Source: Brachypterus glaber
Taxonomy: Eukaryota > Arthropoda > Insecta > Coleoptera > Kateretidae
Length of the DNA stretch: 64,000 bases
Direction: 5' to 3'
NCBI GenBank assembly: GCA_958510825.1
Contig: OY294047.1
Location: 52,621,365 to 52,685,364 of the forward strand
Below are positions 22,256-49,521 of this stretch, one piece after another. A program made the position numbers and the translations under genes. Position 1 is the stretch's first letter. Every line of letters starts with the position of its first letter. Under the pieces are notes generated by a model, which saw only the letters and a program-made list of their open reading frames with translations, did no database searches and was not told where the DNA came from.

Positions 22256-22578
22256 CAAAAATTTGACGTTTTCCTTGTGTTTGATATAATTTACGTTTGT
22301 ACAATATGTGGAATATGCTAATTTAGTGTGAGTGTATGAAGAATAAACCCAAAAAGTACCTTTTTCAATACCATACAAAATAACATTAAGTTAAGGGGTC
22401 CTTGAACCAAGAAATTTAAACAGATTATAATAAAACTAACTCAAATATATTCACAAATTTAAACATGGCATTAAAGATTAACTTTTAATCCGAGATTAGG
22501 ATACTTTGTGCAAGTCAGTCTAAATTAAAATTAACATTAGGCCTGTAAAAAAACTCATAAATATTTTTTAAATATATT

Positions 22579-25400
22579 TTACATTGTTTTTAGATTCTGT
22601 ACAACACACATACTGTACAATAATTTCTCCTGAAGCCTCTTCCATGCAACATCATGACAACTTTGTACATTGGGCAAATAACTTCTCAAAATTTCTTCCT
22701 GTGCAACTAAAGTCCCGTGCGATTTTAAAAATACCCCTAAATAAGCTTCAGCTAACTCAAAATCTCTGTTAGACTTTAACATGTTTTCTATACATTTTAA
22801 AAATTGTAACATAACTTCTGTGGAACCTCCCCCTTCAGGAGCAAGAGATTTTATCTCAAAATCTATCATAGAAGGACCTAGATTTTTTATCCTTTCTATT
22901 GCAGCTGAAAAATCGCTATTATTCATAGATTTTTTTAATAATTTACCGAACTCTGTTAGGTTTGTTAGTGTTTCTGGAATTAGTAGTTTACTGGCAGGTT
23001 CAGCTACACTTTTCCCAGCAAAATTAAATTGAAAAGTAAGGGACTGCACTGTTGGAAGGAAAAATGGTGCTGCTTTCGGCGCCTTTGGAGGCATTTTGGG
23101 TTTGTTTCTCTGTTTTATAACATCAATATTTAACAAATTCTGCCATCTGGATGTGGATAAACCGGATAAAGTAACCATATCATTGCTTATTTGTTCAGGA
23201 GAAATAAACTCAACCTCCTCAACCTTAATCTCCGATTTCTCCTCATCAAGTTCTTGCTTACATTCAGGCAAAACTACTAGCGGAGCTTCATCTTTTGGGT
23301 CTAACGCTTTTAGCGTAACTTTTTGATACAAGGTTCTATTAGTCCATAAAAATATTCCTAGATAATCCACATGCGCTGTTGCCAAAGCTTCGCCAGTTGG
23401 CGACATATTCAAACTAACACAAGCCACATCAAAAGCGAAATGGTCAACCATTTGACCTGATGGTATGTCCCACGTTTTTATGGTACAATCCATTGAAGAG
23501 GTGACTAACCATCTGGAATCAGGACTAAATGTAGCATCAGTGATTTGAGCTGCATGGCCTGTAAATTTACGGACTATTCGCTTGGTGTCTATATCTACAA
23601 TATTAATACTAAAATCTTCTAAAGCTACAGCTAACATGGAACTTTCCGAATGTGATCTGAAAAAATTTACAGGCTCACCCATGTTTAACTCTATCAAATG
23701 TAAAGTTGATTTGTTTTTGAACTTGAAAAATCTTACTGAGCCATTACTATCTCCTGATATAACTATCTGATTTAAAGTGTCTGTGGATATTCCTCGTACA
23801 GGGTAATTATGGGCTTTTGGGGCGCCGTAACTGTCTCTCCAAATGCCAGATTGCATGTTAAATCGATCTACATGTCCGGTGCTGTATCCTATTATAACAA
23901 AATTGCCACAATGAGTCAAGCATAGGCAATTTGCTACTACATCGGAAACATTTAAGTCTATGTTCTTTTTATGGAATCTTTCTGGTAAAAGTTTTAGTTG
24001 ACCCATTTTTACTTTATCATATGACCATGTGGTTACCAATGGTATGCCTGAATGTACAGCTGCTATATTGTCCCACTCCTTTTCTCTGGTGGTTTCAGAG
24101 GTAAATTGAACAATGGGGGGCATTTTTAAGGGGTCTTCTACCGCACGACCCCGCTTTTTTGAGACTTTCCTGTTGTATGATGCCTTGCCAAGGCTTTTGT
24201 TAAATTGTTCCGTTTGAGTGTTGAATATTCTTAAAGTGGAGTCGCTGGCAGCACTAAGAATGTTGTGTCCATTTGCGCCATGAAATTTTATACTTGAAGG
24301 GGCTGCAGAGTGACCTGAAATCAGAAAAAAAAATAAAAACTGCGGAAAATTAAAAATTCTAAAAACGTAAAGAAGCAATATATTGTTTTTGTTTGAAGGA
24401 ATTCTTTTTTTTTTGTTTGAAGACAGCTGAAGGTGTAAAGTAAAAAAAACTTACCTTCTCTAAGCCTCAAAAGCCTTGCTCCACCATCAGTCATATCAAA
24501 GATCCACAATTTCAAAGTATTATCAGGTGACGATGTCAATATAAGGGGCTCATTAGGCAAACAAACCATTCCTGTAACAGCCCCATCATGTGCAGCTAAT
24601 AACTGACTTGAAACCTTCCTTTCTTCCAAATCCCAGAAAACAACATGTCCAGAAATGCTCCCAGTGGCCATTATAGGAGCCCCATCTGTTCTAAATGATA
24701 TAGAAGTAACCAGACCCCAGTCTTGTTGAAACTCCATAATCGTTTCATCAAATTTTAAATTGTGTAAAATAATTTTTCCTGTTTTTAGGCCTACGGCAAC
24801 TACATCAAGTGCGGGGGCTTGCTCCAGACATGTAATACTAGCCTTCCAGCCTTTAAATGAGTATATTAACTTAGCATTATTGATATTCCATAACTGCATT
24901 TCACCATTATCACTACCAAACAATATTTTATTCACGTACGTGCTGGGGTGTAGTACAGTTGTTATTTTAAATACCTTATTGCTGAACGAAAGTTCTAAAT
25001 ATATACTTTCTTGTTTTATATCCCAGACTTTCACAGAACTAGACTCATCAATTGATATTAAATGTGCTCCAAAGGGTATCATTAGATGTATATTCTTTTT
25101 GTGGCCACAATAAGTGTGCTTCAACTCTGTACCCCTTCTCCATGCATAAATAACGTTGTCCACCGCGGTGTATACGTGAAAAGCGTCGGTGGTCATGCAT
25201 GTTATGTCCCCTGGATGTAGTCCACTAACACTTAACAACCCAAAATGTGATATGCCGTACGTGTGAAACGATTTGCCAACGCATGTTACTATTAAGTTTT
25301 CTTTTCTGCTTTTTATGAAACGTACTCTTAACGGAATATGATTGCTGACGTATCCTAGACCTCTGCATGGTAGGAATATTTTACTTCCCCCTGTCGACAT
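22579..25400 (-). CDS. WDR36: WD-repeat protein 36 / U3 snoRNP subunit UTP21
   Basis: Nucleolar component of the small-subunit processome (UTP-B), required for 18S rRNA maturation. Exon 1 is 25400-24455 and exon 2 is 24314-22579; they join at a split Gly codon and give 893 residues, a normal length for the family. Two tandem beta-propellers of WD repeats are evident (for example SSVKVWD, TGSISGHVVFWD, SPDNTLKLW, SSMDCTIKTWD). A family-specific Utp21 C-terminal helical domain follows (from about PFFLPTVQSLTFQF to the end, including GPSMIDFEIKSL and CIENMLKSNRDFELAEAYL). Start ATG is at 25400. The short intron (24315-24454) stays open in frame with exon 1 for a while; the family alignment and canonical splice sites show that this part is intronic. 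Confidence 0.95.
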
Positions 25401-26199
25401 GTTTGTTTTTAGTTTTTAAAGCGTTTTTTCTGCACTCATGTTTATTGACAAACGTCCCACGTGATTTTTTTAGGTTAACTGAAATATGAGTGAAGTTAGC
25501 AATTGAAGTGACAGCTTACCAACTCAAATAATGGGTGCTAATATTGGCAACATTGAATTTAGCAGTGGCTAAGGAGACGCTTTCTAAAAATAGGTTGGTA
25601 GCACTGATTGAATATTTACCAATGTAGCCAATAGAGTTAGATAGCACTAAAGTTTCATATACGAGGGTCTATCAAAATATTTATTGATTTACAAATAATC
25701 TATTAGCTCGATCTTTTTTTTTTTTTTTTACTAAAATGACGTACTTAAGTTACAATAATTTTATTTAAAAATTAAATATATAATAAATTTAAATAAAAGA
25801 AGCTTATTTTACATTGTTTAACCAAAATCACTAAATTTGTTCAGATAACTACCTACAAAACTTGTCAAACTTTTGACTAATTATAATAACAAAAACCGCA
25901 TTTATATTTAATTCTAAATTTATAAATAGGTTGTTCAACAGAAAGCAAACATGCAAAATATTGAATATGAGAGTACTTTTCTCAAAATGTTTTTTCGAGA
26001 GTCTTCCTTCCTTTTACTAAAAAAGTTTATCCGAAGAAAAATACTCGCATACACTTTTTATTTATTTTTTCTATTTAGAAACTACAAAACCATAGTGTTA
26101 AAGTAAATCACAGAATAACATTTATTTATTTTTTAAAGTTAGGTATTTGATTTTTTCTGAAGTGTCTAAAGTCTTATTAATATTTCTGTAAAGCATTTA

Positions 26200-26334
26200 G
26201 GGCCACTTGCACCAACTTTTGTTCAGGGATTATCTCGACTAAACCGAGTTTAAGTTAAAAATGATGCGTTCTGATTGGTTTACCGTCAATTTAATCCAAG
26301 TTTAAAGTTAAACCATTGTTGGTGCAAGTGGCCC
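26200..26334. mobile_element. Harbinger-like MITE, 135 bp, with TTA duplication
   Basis: Inverted ends GGGCCACTTGCACCAAC, each flanked by TTA. The TIR and 3-bp TWA-type target duplication suggest a PIF/Harbinger non-autonomous element. A fragment of the same family lies at about 36935-37012. Confidence 0.75.
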
Positions 26335-26980
26335 TTAGCAAAATAGAAAATATTTTCTGAATAAAATAACGAAATTTGACTGAAGACAAACTATTTAAAT
26401 TAAAAAAATATTTTGACAACATAATTTACTAAATCAAGTTTAGTCATAATTGGAAAATATAGTTAACAGTATTTTTTCCTAATATTCAAACCTCAATATT
26501 TTGAGCAAAACATTTACGTAGTCTACTAAAAATCAGGTTGAGTATTGCACAATGGGTTATGGGTTAAAATGGGTTATGGGTTAAAATGGGTTATTTTTTG
26601 CATTTAATTCACTTACATATTTTTTATGACTTGAAGGCAGATTTTTTTTGTTGGTTTGGTTTGTTTAACAATAACAAAAACTTACTAATTTTAAAGTTTT
26701 TTATTTTAGTATTTCTATTAAATTTGTACAGAAAATAATTTATGAAAAATCAATTAGCATTTTTTTTTCTTCTTTGATTTTTGTTAAGTTCTGCACCTGG
26801 ATTATATTATAAATTTAAAAAAAAAAAACAACTATAAATAATATTTTACCTATGTTTATATTTTTAAATAAGCAGCACATAAAATAAGAGTACACTGAGA
26901 AAAATCAAATCCAATACATATTTTATTAAATGTTGTCACAAGATTAGTTTTTTTTTTCAGTGTACATCCAATATTTATGT

Positions 26981-27174
26981 TATAGTCTGTGCAAAGTTGC
27001 AAGTTCTTTGCAAATACACTTTACACTACGATATTTCAAGAACCCTTTAACATACAGACTTGAAATTTGGTAAAAACCTGTCGGTCCAAATTTCAAGCCT
27101 CTATATAAAAGCGTTCTTGAAATATTAAGCTGTAGTTGTTTTGCAAATGACTTAAATCTTTAATCAGACTGTAC
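26981..27174. mobile_element. MITE of about 194 bp
   Basis: Imperfect inverted arms of about 60 bp beginning TA(T/C)AGTCTG and both containing ATATTTCAAGAA. Non-coding. Confidence 0.55.
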
Positions 27175-27238
27175 ATAGTTAAACCAGTGCCTATTCACCT
27201 GGTACTCAGCAAAAAGATAGTACCAGATCATCTGCATT

Positions 27239-27540
27239 ATACAGGTCAGTTCAAAAATGGGGCATTAATTTTTAAAGGAAGATTCTACATCAAAAACCAT
27301 AAGAAATTTTCTACAGAATTAGGTAGCTGTATCCCTTTGAAGATAGCCCCTCCCAAGTAACAGTAGCTATAAAGTCATATGGCTGTTATTTTGCTGCGAA
27401 AGAGCGCTAAGATATACTTTATAGCTACTTTGTTATTTGTGTTAGCATTCATTTCAAAAGCTAGGTTTCTTTGGACTTATTTATATTTTTTGATGTAGAG
27501 GAACCTCTTAAACAAAAGTGCTCTTTTTCTGTACCACCCG
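27239..27540. mobile_element. MITE related to the TACAGGGTG family, about 300 bp
   Basis: Both ends carry TTCTACATCAAAAA or its complement close to a terminal TACAGG/TACGGG. The layout is like the 736-bp element at 376-1111, but the sequence is diverged. Confidence 0.5.
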
Positions 27541-28126
27541 TATGCTTTGCTGAGATCTCAAGCACAATATACTTTTATTTTTTCACAATAATAGATAAAT
27601 AAAACATTTATTACTTATACAATAGTTTACTATATATATTTTTATATCAACAGAAAAATAGTACATTAAAATAAATTGAAATTAAAATCTGTGGTCAAAA
27701 GACAGTTGAACAAAACTTTCCTCTCATTTTTAGATAGAAAGAGAAAGTAATAAAAAAGAAATGAAACTTTTTTAGAACGCTTTGAATGTAATTTTTACAT
27801 ATTGGTGTAAAACCTGAACATTTTTTTTTGATTTTTTTATTTTAGAATATTATACTTTATTTAAATTTTTGTGCGTTAGGCTGAATCAGGGCCACCCCGA
27901 TCGAGGGAAAATTTTTGGTTGCCAATGACCTTTTTTTAGTCCTCACTTTTTCAAAAAATTGACATTTTCACCAGCACACACCCGCAAAAAATTTGCCTCC
28001 AATCCGGGTGTTGATTTTGCACGTTTTTGGACATATTTAATTTTTTTTTGATGAAAAAAATTTCAATTTAAATAATTTTTTAACATAAACCAATTTTCTT
28101 TAATTGGGCGTTACACTTCCTACAGA

Positions 28127-28424
28127 TTACACAGCCGCACAAAAAAAAAATTCTGGTACTTTTAATGAAACACGTGCACTTCTATGTATTTTAAGTCGCT
28201 GAATCCAAATTTGAGGTCAAAATACACCTTATCCAATTAGTTTTGGAGATAGCCTCGAAAAACGTTCCTTTCATATAATCGAAAATAAGGTTTTTTGGGG
28301 TTATTTTCAAAACTAATCGGATAAGGTGCTATTTTGACTTCAGATTCGGATTCTGCTACTCAAAATACATAGGAATACACGTGTCTCGTCAAAAGTACCA
28401 GATTTTTTTCGTGTGGCTGTGTAA
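28127..28424. mobile_element. Fold-back element, 298 bp, with arms of about 125 bp
   Basis: The left arm starts TTACACAGCC and the right arm ends GGCTGTGTAA. Shared blocks in order are TGGTACTTTT, CACGTG, ATGTATTTT, GTCAAAATA and CACCTTATCC. Imperfect but long; no coding capacity. Confidence 0.75.
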
Positions 28425-29035
28425 TTTTTTTCAGTGTAAGCAAAAATAAAAAAGTTATTTGTAAATAAATTAACAATTGTGTATGAATTTTAAATAGTTT
28501 AACTGTTCATTGACTACAGAATAATTCCCAAACAATTTTCTTTGTTTATAATAATGGATAATAGAATGGCATCTAAATTATAACAGTGCGCAGCCAAAAA
28601 AAAACAACAAAGTTCGTGTTTTTTTTTTCCTTTAAAATAATTATTTTTTAACAGTTTTGTGGGCCCTATCCACGGTCACATTATTTTACAGTTATATTTT
28701 ATTTTTTTGATATTTTGTTTTAAATTATTTAACTAAAAAAAGTACGACGTAACGACAAAAAATCACAAGTGTAGTAGGAGCAAAGATAGGCGTTTTTTTA
28801 TGATTCTGCATCGAACTACTTGATGCTGTTTCCTGAAAAAAAATAGAAACATAGTATAAAAAAACTGGGACATTTTATTTTTGAGTTATATAATATCCCG
28901 CTCTTCCACGCCACCAAAACGAACAGTAAAATTTCCAATTTCCACATCTACGACCCTTACGCAGGAAAACCCCGAGAACCCATTTTTTCTACGGGGTTTT
29001 TAGAATGTAAGCAAATACACACACTTTTCAAACAC

Positions 29036-29653
29036 AGAATGAATCCATTCTAGCTCTAGATACGGTATGAATATTCCGTATCAAGTGTTAGAATGAGCAC
29101 ATGTAGTGCCATCTCTTGTTTATAAAAGTAAATAAAACTGCAGCAAAATTAGTAAAAATATATATATATTTTACCATGAAACATTGAATAATTTAATGCA
29201 ATTTAAAGTTTTGCGTTAAAATTACATAAAGTTTATTAGTTTTTCTTAATATTTGACCAGTTTTTTATCAATTTAGTTCAAAAAATTAAAACTGCTCCAT
29301 CTATTGTTAAATATTTGAACCTGATATCTGTCACAACAATCTGACATAACCTTCAATTTTTGCATTATAATTTGTAAATATGTGCTAAAATTAAATAAAA
29401 ATCTTTTTTAAGTACTGATTTGATAAAATTATTAAATAACATTAATTGCTTTATTTAAAAATATGTGTTTTGTTGCATTTACAATGTCAAGTCACAAAAA
29501 ACATAGTTTTTAACCTTGTCCGCAGTTTAAAGCCATACAGTGTTTCATATTTGCAGTCGAAGAAAAAGTATAGTCTACAACACGTATGGAATAGTCATTC
29601 CGCGCTCGCGGGAATATTGTCTATTCCATACTAGTTATAGAATATACTATTCT
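29036..29653. mobile_element. Repeat family copy 1 (AGAATGAATCC ends)
   Basis: A direct second copy lies at 35546-36211 with high identity over its whole length. The ends are imperfect inverted repeats of about 42 bp (AGAATGAATCCATTCT against AGAATAGTATATTCT). This copy lacks a block of about 47 bp (GC-richer, containing CGCCTGCCGGCTCGTATGG) present in the other copy. Confidence 0.7.
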
Positions 29654-30472
29654 ATATTTTTGGCGAAACATATTCTACTCCGCCACAGTCATCAGGCGGA
29701 CACCAAACTGGACACAATATAAAAAATGAGGACATTTATAAAATACGAATATAAAACATGTACCTTTTCTAGACGGGTGAAAAAATGAGGAATTTTATAA
29801 AATATCAAATTGACTTCACTTTTCCTGTATTTTTGGACCATTTTCTTTTGTTTTTTCTTTGTAGCTTTATCGGATTGTTTTCTGGCCGCACCATTATCAG
29901 AATTTTATTAAAAGAAAAATTGAAATTAATTTTACCTATGATTGAAATTTTACTACTGTCAAAATTTGACATCTAGTTAAAAATGTAAAAATATATAAAA
30001 ATTTATTTAAACGCCTATATCTCGGAAACTAATAGTCCTACGATAAAAATGATCACATATGTTTTTGTAGGGAATTAAACATTATTTTCATTTAAGCAAA
30101 AAAAAAGTCCTACTATAAATAATAAGTGAGATATCGCTAAAAATTATAGTTTATGTCAATTTTGCCCCCTTTGCCCTACGCTAATGTTAACCATATTTGA
30201 TGTGACGCAAATAGAAAAAAGTCCTGAATCGTTTGGATTTTTTTTTTCAAATCCAACATTCCGTTAAAAATTTATAAGGTTTACATACAGACAGACAATA
30301 TTTTTAACACCCATTTTTTTCACATTTTCTCGACATTTCACGACATTCTTAAGCCAAAAATGCAACAAAAAAATTGATTTTTCGGTCAATTTTAATAACG
30401 GGTGGTTCCAAGCGAAAATGAGCATTTTGGTGAGAAAACATTGGGTGAACCACCACAAAACATTTGTAATAA

Positions 30473-30945
30473 GGGGCTGTCCATATATTACGAAAACGTT
30501 ACGTAACGGAATTCAATAAATTTAAAGTTTATTTCCTAAGCTTGGCAGATGTATTTTTATTTCAACATAAATTACTATTTAGTGGCCCATAATTCTCTTT
30601 TTCACACAAAAATTGACGAAACTATGCATATTTAAATAATATTGTAATCAGTAAAAAAAACTGTTGAATTTGATATTAAAAAAAAAATCTTACGGCCCTG
30701 TTCTTGCGTGATCTTGCCGATGAATCATCGGCGATGATACATTTTCGCGCGGAATGTGTACTCACAGAACACCAATGTGTGTACTATTTTGTGTACCTGT
30801 GCATAAACAATATACGTGTTATATTGTTACGCGTTACACATGCCTCCCCCCATGTTGGTAAATGTGACAGTTTGTTACACAGGGGGGGGGGGGGAGGGGG
30901 TCAATTTTTTTGAAAAATTGCGTTATGTAATATATGGACAGTCCC
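30473..30945. mobile_element. Harbinger-like element, about 473 bp, with TAA duplication
   Basis: Termini GGGGCTGTCCATATATTACG and its near complement at the right end, each flanked by TAA. The interior includes a G-run of more than ten bases near 30883. No transposase is visible, so non-autonomous. Confidence 0.65.
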
Positions 30946-31214
30946 TAATTGGAAAAATATTTAAAAAGAAATCACGTCATTCATAGACAACTCGTTAATT
31001 CTAAAGAAACTCACCTGTGTTACTCGTGACAAATCAACGACATAATATTGCTATATATTATAAAGGGTAAATAGGAGGTAAGATTTTTTAAGAATTAGTT
31101 AAAAGTAGGTTTATAATCCAAACTTTGGATATAAAGGTTTGGTTGAAAACGGCAGAATTTTGTTTGAGAAATTGCAGATGGGGAATGGGAAATGGTGGGA
31201 GGGGCTATGTTCTA

Positions 31215-44412
<13,198 letters not shown>

Positions 44413-45229
44413 TTTACTCTTTCACTTGGTTTACTACCCCCAAAAAAATATAATCAAAATAAACACAAAGGGGACACAACTTTAGTTCATATCACAAAAA
44501 ATACCGTCTATGTCACTCAAACATTAATATCACAGACACATTACATTCGGCAATCGTTTAAATATCGCCGAGATGGGATTTATATTTCTAGAGCAAGATT
44601 TTTCGATATTAATTCAACAAAATGGCGTCGTTCCTTCGAATTTTACTTTTGCGTTATAAAAACGAACGCCCCTCGCAAACTGTCAAGTTGACACTAACGC
44701 GCGTGCGCAAAAGTCAATCAATGTTGCCAATTGAAGAAAAAGCAGTTGATTTTGACGATGTGGCCATCGTGGAAATGTAAAATACACTAGATTTATATAC
44801 GAGGGTGCGACAAAAATTATAATTACTTTCTCCCAGCAAGGGAGATAAAAAGGACACTAGTGGGAGTACTGCGTTATGAAAAAAATGTAATTGCTTTTGT
44901 AATTTTCTTTAAGTTTTGTAAGCTGCGAAAAAAAAAACATTTCAGTCTGTTGGTACGGGAAAATTTTCAATCACGATAACTCGGTAACGCTTTGAGCTAA
45001 AAACTTCAAATTTGGGCCATAGGTTTCTTATCCTAAGTTCTCGATTAAGGTTGTTTTTCGGAATGGTCTAAAAACTAATTCATGCTCAAAAGACATTTTT
45101 TTTTCTGTAAAAAGTTTTTGATTTTTTTGTTTTTATTGCTTTGGTAGTTTAAAAGATTCTAAAAAATAAATTTTGCTTGATGTGTTTTTTAAACACAGAC
45201 ATTACCAGTATTCGGCGTAGACTCATTAA

Positions 45230-45611
45230 CGTTGAAAATAAACAGAAACATAGCCTATATAGGCTTACGGAATAATTTTGCAGAATTATGAGGGAAATTT
45301 TTATAAATCGAAACATTTAACGACTAATTTGTTACCCACAACAATATTAACTATACCTATTAACTATACATACGTATATATATATCGGTGTTTTCAAAGA
45401 AAAAAACGACATTCGATGTTTATCTTTTAAGAATACGAAAGTTTTTAATTTTTATTTATCGATAACTTTTTTCCCACCTTACTCGATTAAATGGAATCAT
45501 TAAAAAAAATCAAGATAAAAACAAATAAAAATGTAAATATTTAAAACCTCGCGTCAACGCTAGAGTCGACGCGGCGCCTATGCGACTACTGGAAATTCGC
45601 CGACTACTGGA
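45230..45611. repeat. Dispersed repeat, second copy of 33823-34087
   Basis: Same order of segments as the copy beside Rab11 exon 3, with an extra stretch of about 100 bp in the middle. A perfect 42-bp palindrome follows at 45644-45685. Confidence 0.7.
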
Positions 45612-46325
45612 CCCATATTACAAAGTAATTAAAACATTAAGGCGGCTTTTTAGAAGATTAATAATTATTAATCTTCTAAAAAGCCCTTATTAAAACAAAG
45701 TAATTATTAGGCGTAGTCTTTAATTAATAATCAATGACCCAAATAATTTAAGTAATGAACTCATGTTAAAAAGGTGATAATTACAGATACAGATGAGTAA
45801 TTCTTATTGATGTAGTATAAATTTTATTTTACATTTATGATTCATTAGTTAACTAAGTCATTGTTTATTTTTTGATTTGTAATATTTAATTTTTACTTTC
45901 CCTGAGAAAAGTCTTGCGTAAAAAACTTATTGCTTTTTTACGTTTCTCGACGTTTTATATCAAAGATAATTTCCGCAAAAAAATCGGTCTGTCGGTTTGT
46001 CCGGGAAATTTGTGACCACGATAACTCGAAAACGCTTTGAGCGAAAGACTTTAAATTTGGACCATCCAAAGTTCTAGGCTGGGACTGTTTTGGGGCGGGT
46101 AAAATGGGGTAGAAACAAAAAGTTTCCTGAAAAAAACATATTGAAGATGTTTTTTTTCGTATTTGAAGAAAACATATCTAGTGGATATCTAGTGTATATC
46201 CTTTAAAGTATAATTAGGGAGGTCAAAAAATAGATGTCCAATGGATATCCGGGATATAGGCGGACATTTGGACGTACATGGGATATCTAATGGCTATCCA
46301 ATGGATATATCCCCTGGATATCTAA

Positions 46326-47104
46326 CCCAGGTAGCAAAATAACATGACATTCACGTGAAAGTCACGTTAATATGTGACATGTGATGTTAAGATTGTAGTC
46401 TAATTTAACAAGAATGTAGCATGGTGGGGATGTCCTAAGTCCGCCCCTAATAACATCACACAATGACATCCCGAAAATAACGTGTTTGTGACATCATAAA
46501 TCCATATTTCTGCGCTATTATATCTAATATCTTATGGATGCCGTTACTGGTACTTTAATATTTAAATAATATCCTAGGATATTAGCTTTTTCTAAATAAA
46601 ACCATTAAAAACGCTATAACCCTATAAAAAAAGGAATTAAAATCAATCAGTAATTGAAACAATCACAGATTGAAACAGATAGATTCTAAATACAAAATTG
46701 CAGATTAAGCGGAGAATATATTCCTTTAATCCGTGTCCGTTGTCTTGAGAAGCCCGGCAGAGCATCTTATCCATTGGAAATCGAATAATGTGTATACAAT
46801 TTCCTTATAATGATTTACTCTATCAACATCATCTTATATCGATTTTTTTGCTTCGAACGTCGGTGAGAAGCAAAATAACATGACATTCACGTGAAAGCCA
46901 CGTTAATATGTGACATGCTATATATTCACAGCGTGGCTAAATATTTGTTATTAAATATCATGGTTGTCACGTCTCACGTGTTACGTTGTATGTGATGTTA
47001 AATACATGTTATTTTTCAATATTATGTGATGTTATGATTTAGTTTAAAAATACACCCAAAAGTGATGTTAATTTCTTGTAATATAACATCCCTTGCTACC
47101 TGGG
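46326..47104. mobile_element. CCCAGGTAGCAA-terminated element, 779 bp
   Basis: Terminal inverted repeats CCCAGGTAGCAA. The left subterminal region has TGACATTCACGTGAAAG, repeated internally near 46870. Inverted copy at 54374-55135. Possible 2-bp duplication (AA). Non-coding. Confidence 0.85.
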
Positions 47105-47578
47105 AATAGTTATTATGTGCTGTCTGGGTAAATATCATTCTCTACATAAAAACATTCAAAAGCTTTTGCAGTATATTCGCAAAAAAATATATAAATTCAT
47201 CAAAATCCGCAATTTCTGTAAATAAAACAATAAAAATCCCTAATTTCTTTCAAAAATATATAATTATTTACACACATGTACACATCCGTTAAAAGATACT
47301 TAGGCATAAATATAAATCGACATAAATTTCTATAAAATATTCGCCTAGAAAAAGTTTTTTTTATTACTCAGAATAAAAAAACAATCTTTTTATTATTTAT
47401 TTTTTTAACTAAATAATAGAAAATTTGTTTTTTTCCTGTGATATTTTTACTCTGCAAAAAAAAAACAAAACATCATAAGGAACAATGTCATCGAAAAAAT
47501 ACAACAACACTTTTTTATAAAATAAAATTATTTGAATATTATTAGTGGAAATCGGTTATACAAAAGCAAAAAATTAAC

Positions 47579-48147
47579 TTTATCCAACACCTTCACAGAA
47601 ACACTTGTTTTGAGCACTATTTTAAATGTAAAAAGTGAGTTTTTTTCCACTAGTGACTAAAAAATTTTTCACTCACTCTTTTACGTACAGCTTTTGATCT
47701 CACCCAAAATTAGTTACATACCCTATTAATTATTATAACTATTCTATAAATAGAAGCACGTTAACTAAACCATAAAAATTAAAGAAAACCCCAAATTATT
47801 CTTTAGTTTTTGAATAAAATACTGTTTTTATTAAAAATTCTGTCATCACCGCGTCCATTTTGACGTTTGTAAGAAATGTAAAACTAGCAAATGTTTATTT
47901 TTAATAGGCATACTTAGGCCATGGCTACCTATTATTTTAGTATTAAGAAAACTTAGTCTTAATATTTTTGACATAATTTTTCGCAAAATTATAGATTTTT
48001 ATTTTAAACAAAAGGTGTTGGATAAAATTAAATTCTCAACTCGTGTATTAAGTGATTTTATCCACTTAAGAATATCAGCCCACGAGGCCGTCAGGCCTTT
48101 GCGTGGATAAAATGCTACTTAATACACTAGTTAAGAACATAACTATT
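47579..48147. repeat. Dispersed repeat, 569 bp, copy 2
   Basis: Direct copy of 39737-40258 with one extra GC-richer block of about 50 bp (around 48068-48118, containing CCCACGAGGCCGTCAGGCC). Confidence 0.75.
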
Positions 48148-48909
48148 TTTGGCTAGGCTGTCAAAAATGTTTAAATTTTTGCCCACCTATAATCGATCAC
48201 TATTTGAATATTATTAGCTGAATAAAAAAAATGACAGACTAGAAAAATTATATTCTAAATTAATTCTCACTTAAGCTAAAATATAATTGTTACAAATGAA
48301 AAAAAAAAAATGTAATAAATATCTTAAAAATAAGCTTTAAAATATGAGCAAGTTTGATATTTTCTAAATAAAGGATATTTTTCATAGGACATCCCTTGCA
48401 TAATTATAACAAAAAGATATCAGGTCTGTCACATTTAATAAAACACCTTATATTACAATTATACCGGGAAAATTTTTCACTTGAGTCGTTCACGTTATTT
48501 TTTTCACGTTCTATATAAACAAAGTTTGGAAAATAGTTTTACGAAACATTTGTGAGATTTCACTGCAATAGTTTCGTAAAGCCCTTTTCTACACGAGTTA
48601 TGCACAATATTTTTTCTACAAAATTTCCCGGTAAAACTTTTTTTATATTTAAATCGTAACACAGCATTTCTGAAAAAATAAGTTAATTTAAACTAAATAT
48701 AATATTTTTTTAACTTGGTTAAAAGATTTTTTTAATTAATAAAAATTAATTTTAATCATTAGTAGATAATTGTATACAAACAAAAAAAACATGTATGGAC
48801 TATTTTTAATAAGATCCGCAGTTTTTTCTTCACTATAAAAAAATTTTTAAAGCCGAATTTAGAGTCCGTAACATATTCGTAATCTTAACTTTTTTTTCTA
48901 CTACCGGTA

Positions 48910-49440
48910 TACAGGGTGATTAGTACTTGGGTGATTTATAAAATTTTACATTGGCTATAAAATGGCGGATTAATTTTTGTTGTTTCACTTCCGGTTTCGC
49001 CGGGAATGGCATAAACGTGTTTTTTTTTTTAATGGAACACCCTGTAATTTTTCATATTTTTGAATTCAGCCGAAAATTCTATGTATAAAAAAACTAATTG
49101 TTTTTTTTTTTACTTTTTTTTCGTTTCCGTTTTTATCGCATAAAAACGAGATATACATAATCTACCTTGTTTTTATTTACTTAAGCTTAAAAAATATATA
49201 AAACTAATATTAAAACAAATTTAATTTAATTTAATTTAATGAGTGACAGCGTGAAAAAAAGTAAAAAAGAAATAATCAGTTATTTTATACATATAATTTT
49301 TGGCTGAATTCAAAAATGTAAAAAATACGGGTTATTATTAAAAAAAAAACATATTTATACCACTTCCGGCAAAACCGAAATTGAAACAAAAAAATTGAAT
49401 CCGCCATTTTATAGCCAATATAAAATTATATAAGTCCCCA
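48910..49440. mobile_element. Fold-back with TACAGGGTG end
   Basis: Inverted arms share GGCTATAAAATGGCGGATT, TTGTTTCA and CTTCCGG. A second ACACCCTGTA end occurs internally near 49034, so more than one element may be nested. Confidence 0.6.
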
Positions 49441-49521
49441 AAGTTTCGTTTTTATCGAATGAAAATTAATCTTAATTTTTGGGGTGGACATAAATAAAAC
49501 TCAACCGGTATATACCGCGGA

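Larger units (their letters stand above)
25401..31214. other. Intergenic DNA between WDR36 and Rab11, rich in MITEs
   Basis: About 5.8 kb without a recognisable gene. The 25401-25560 end should hold the WDR36 promoter and the last few hundred bases the Rab11 3' UTR. Between them lie at least six inverted-repeat elements (26200, 26981, 27239, 28127, 29036 and 30473, listed separately) and homopolymer-rich AT sequence. The small open frames here have no family features. Confidence 0.55.
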
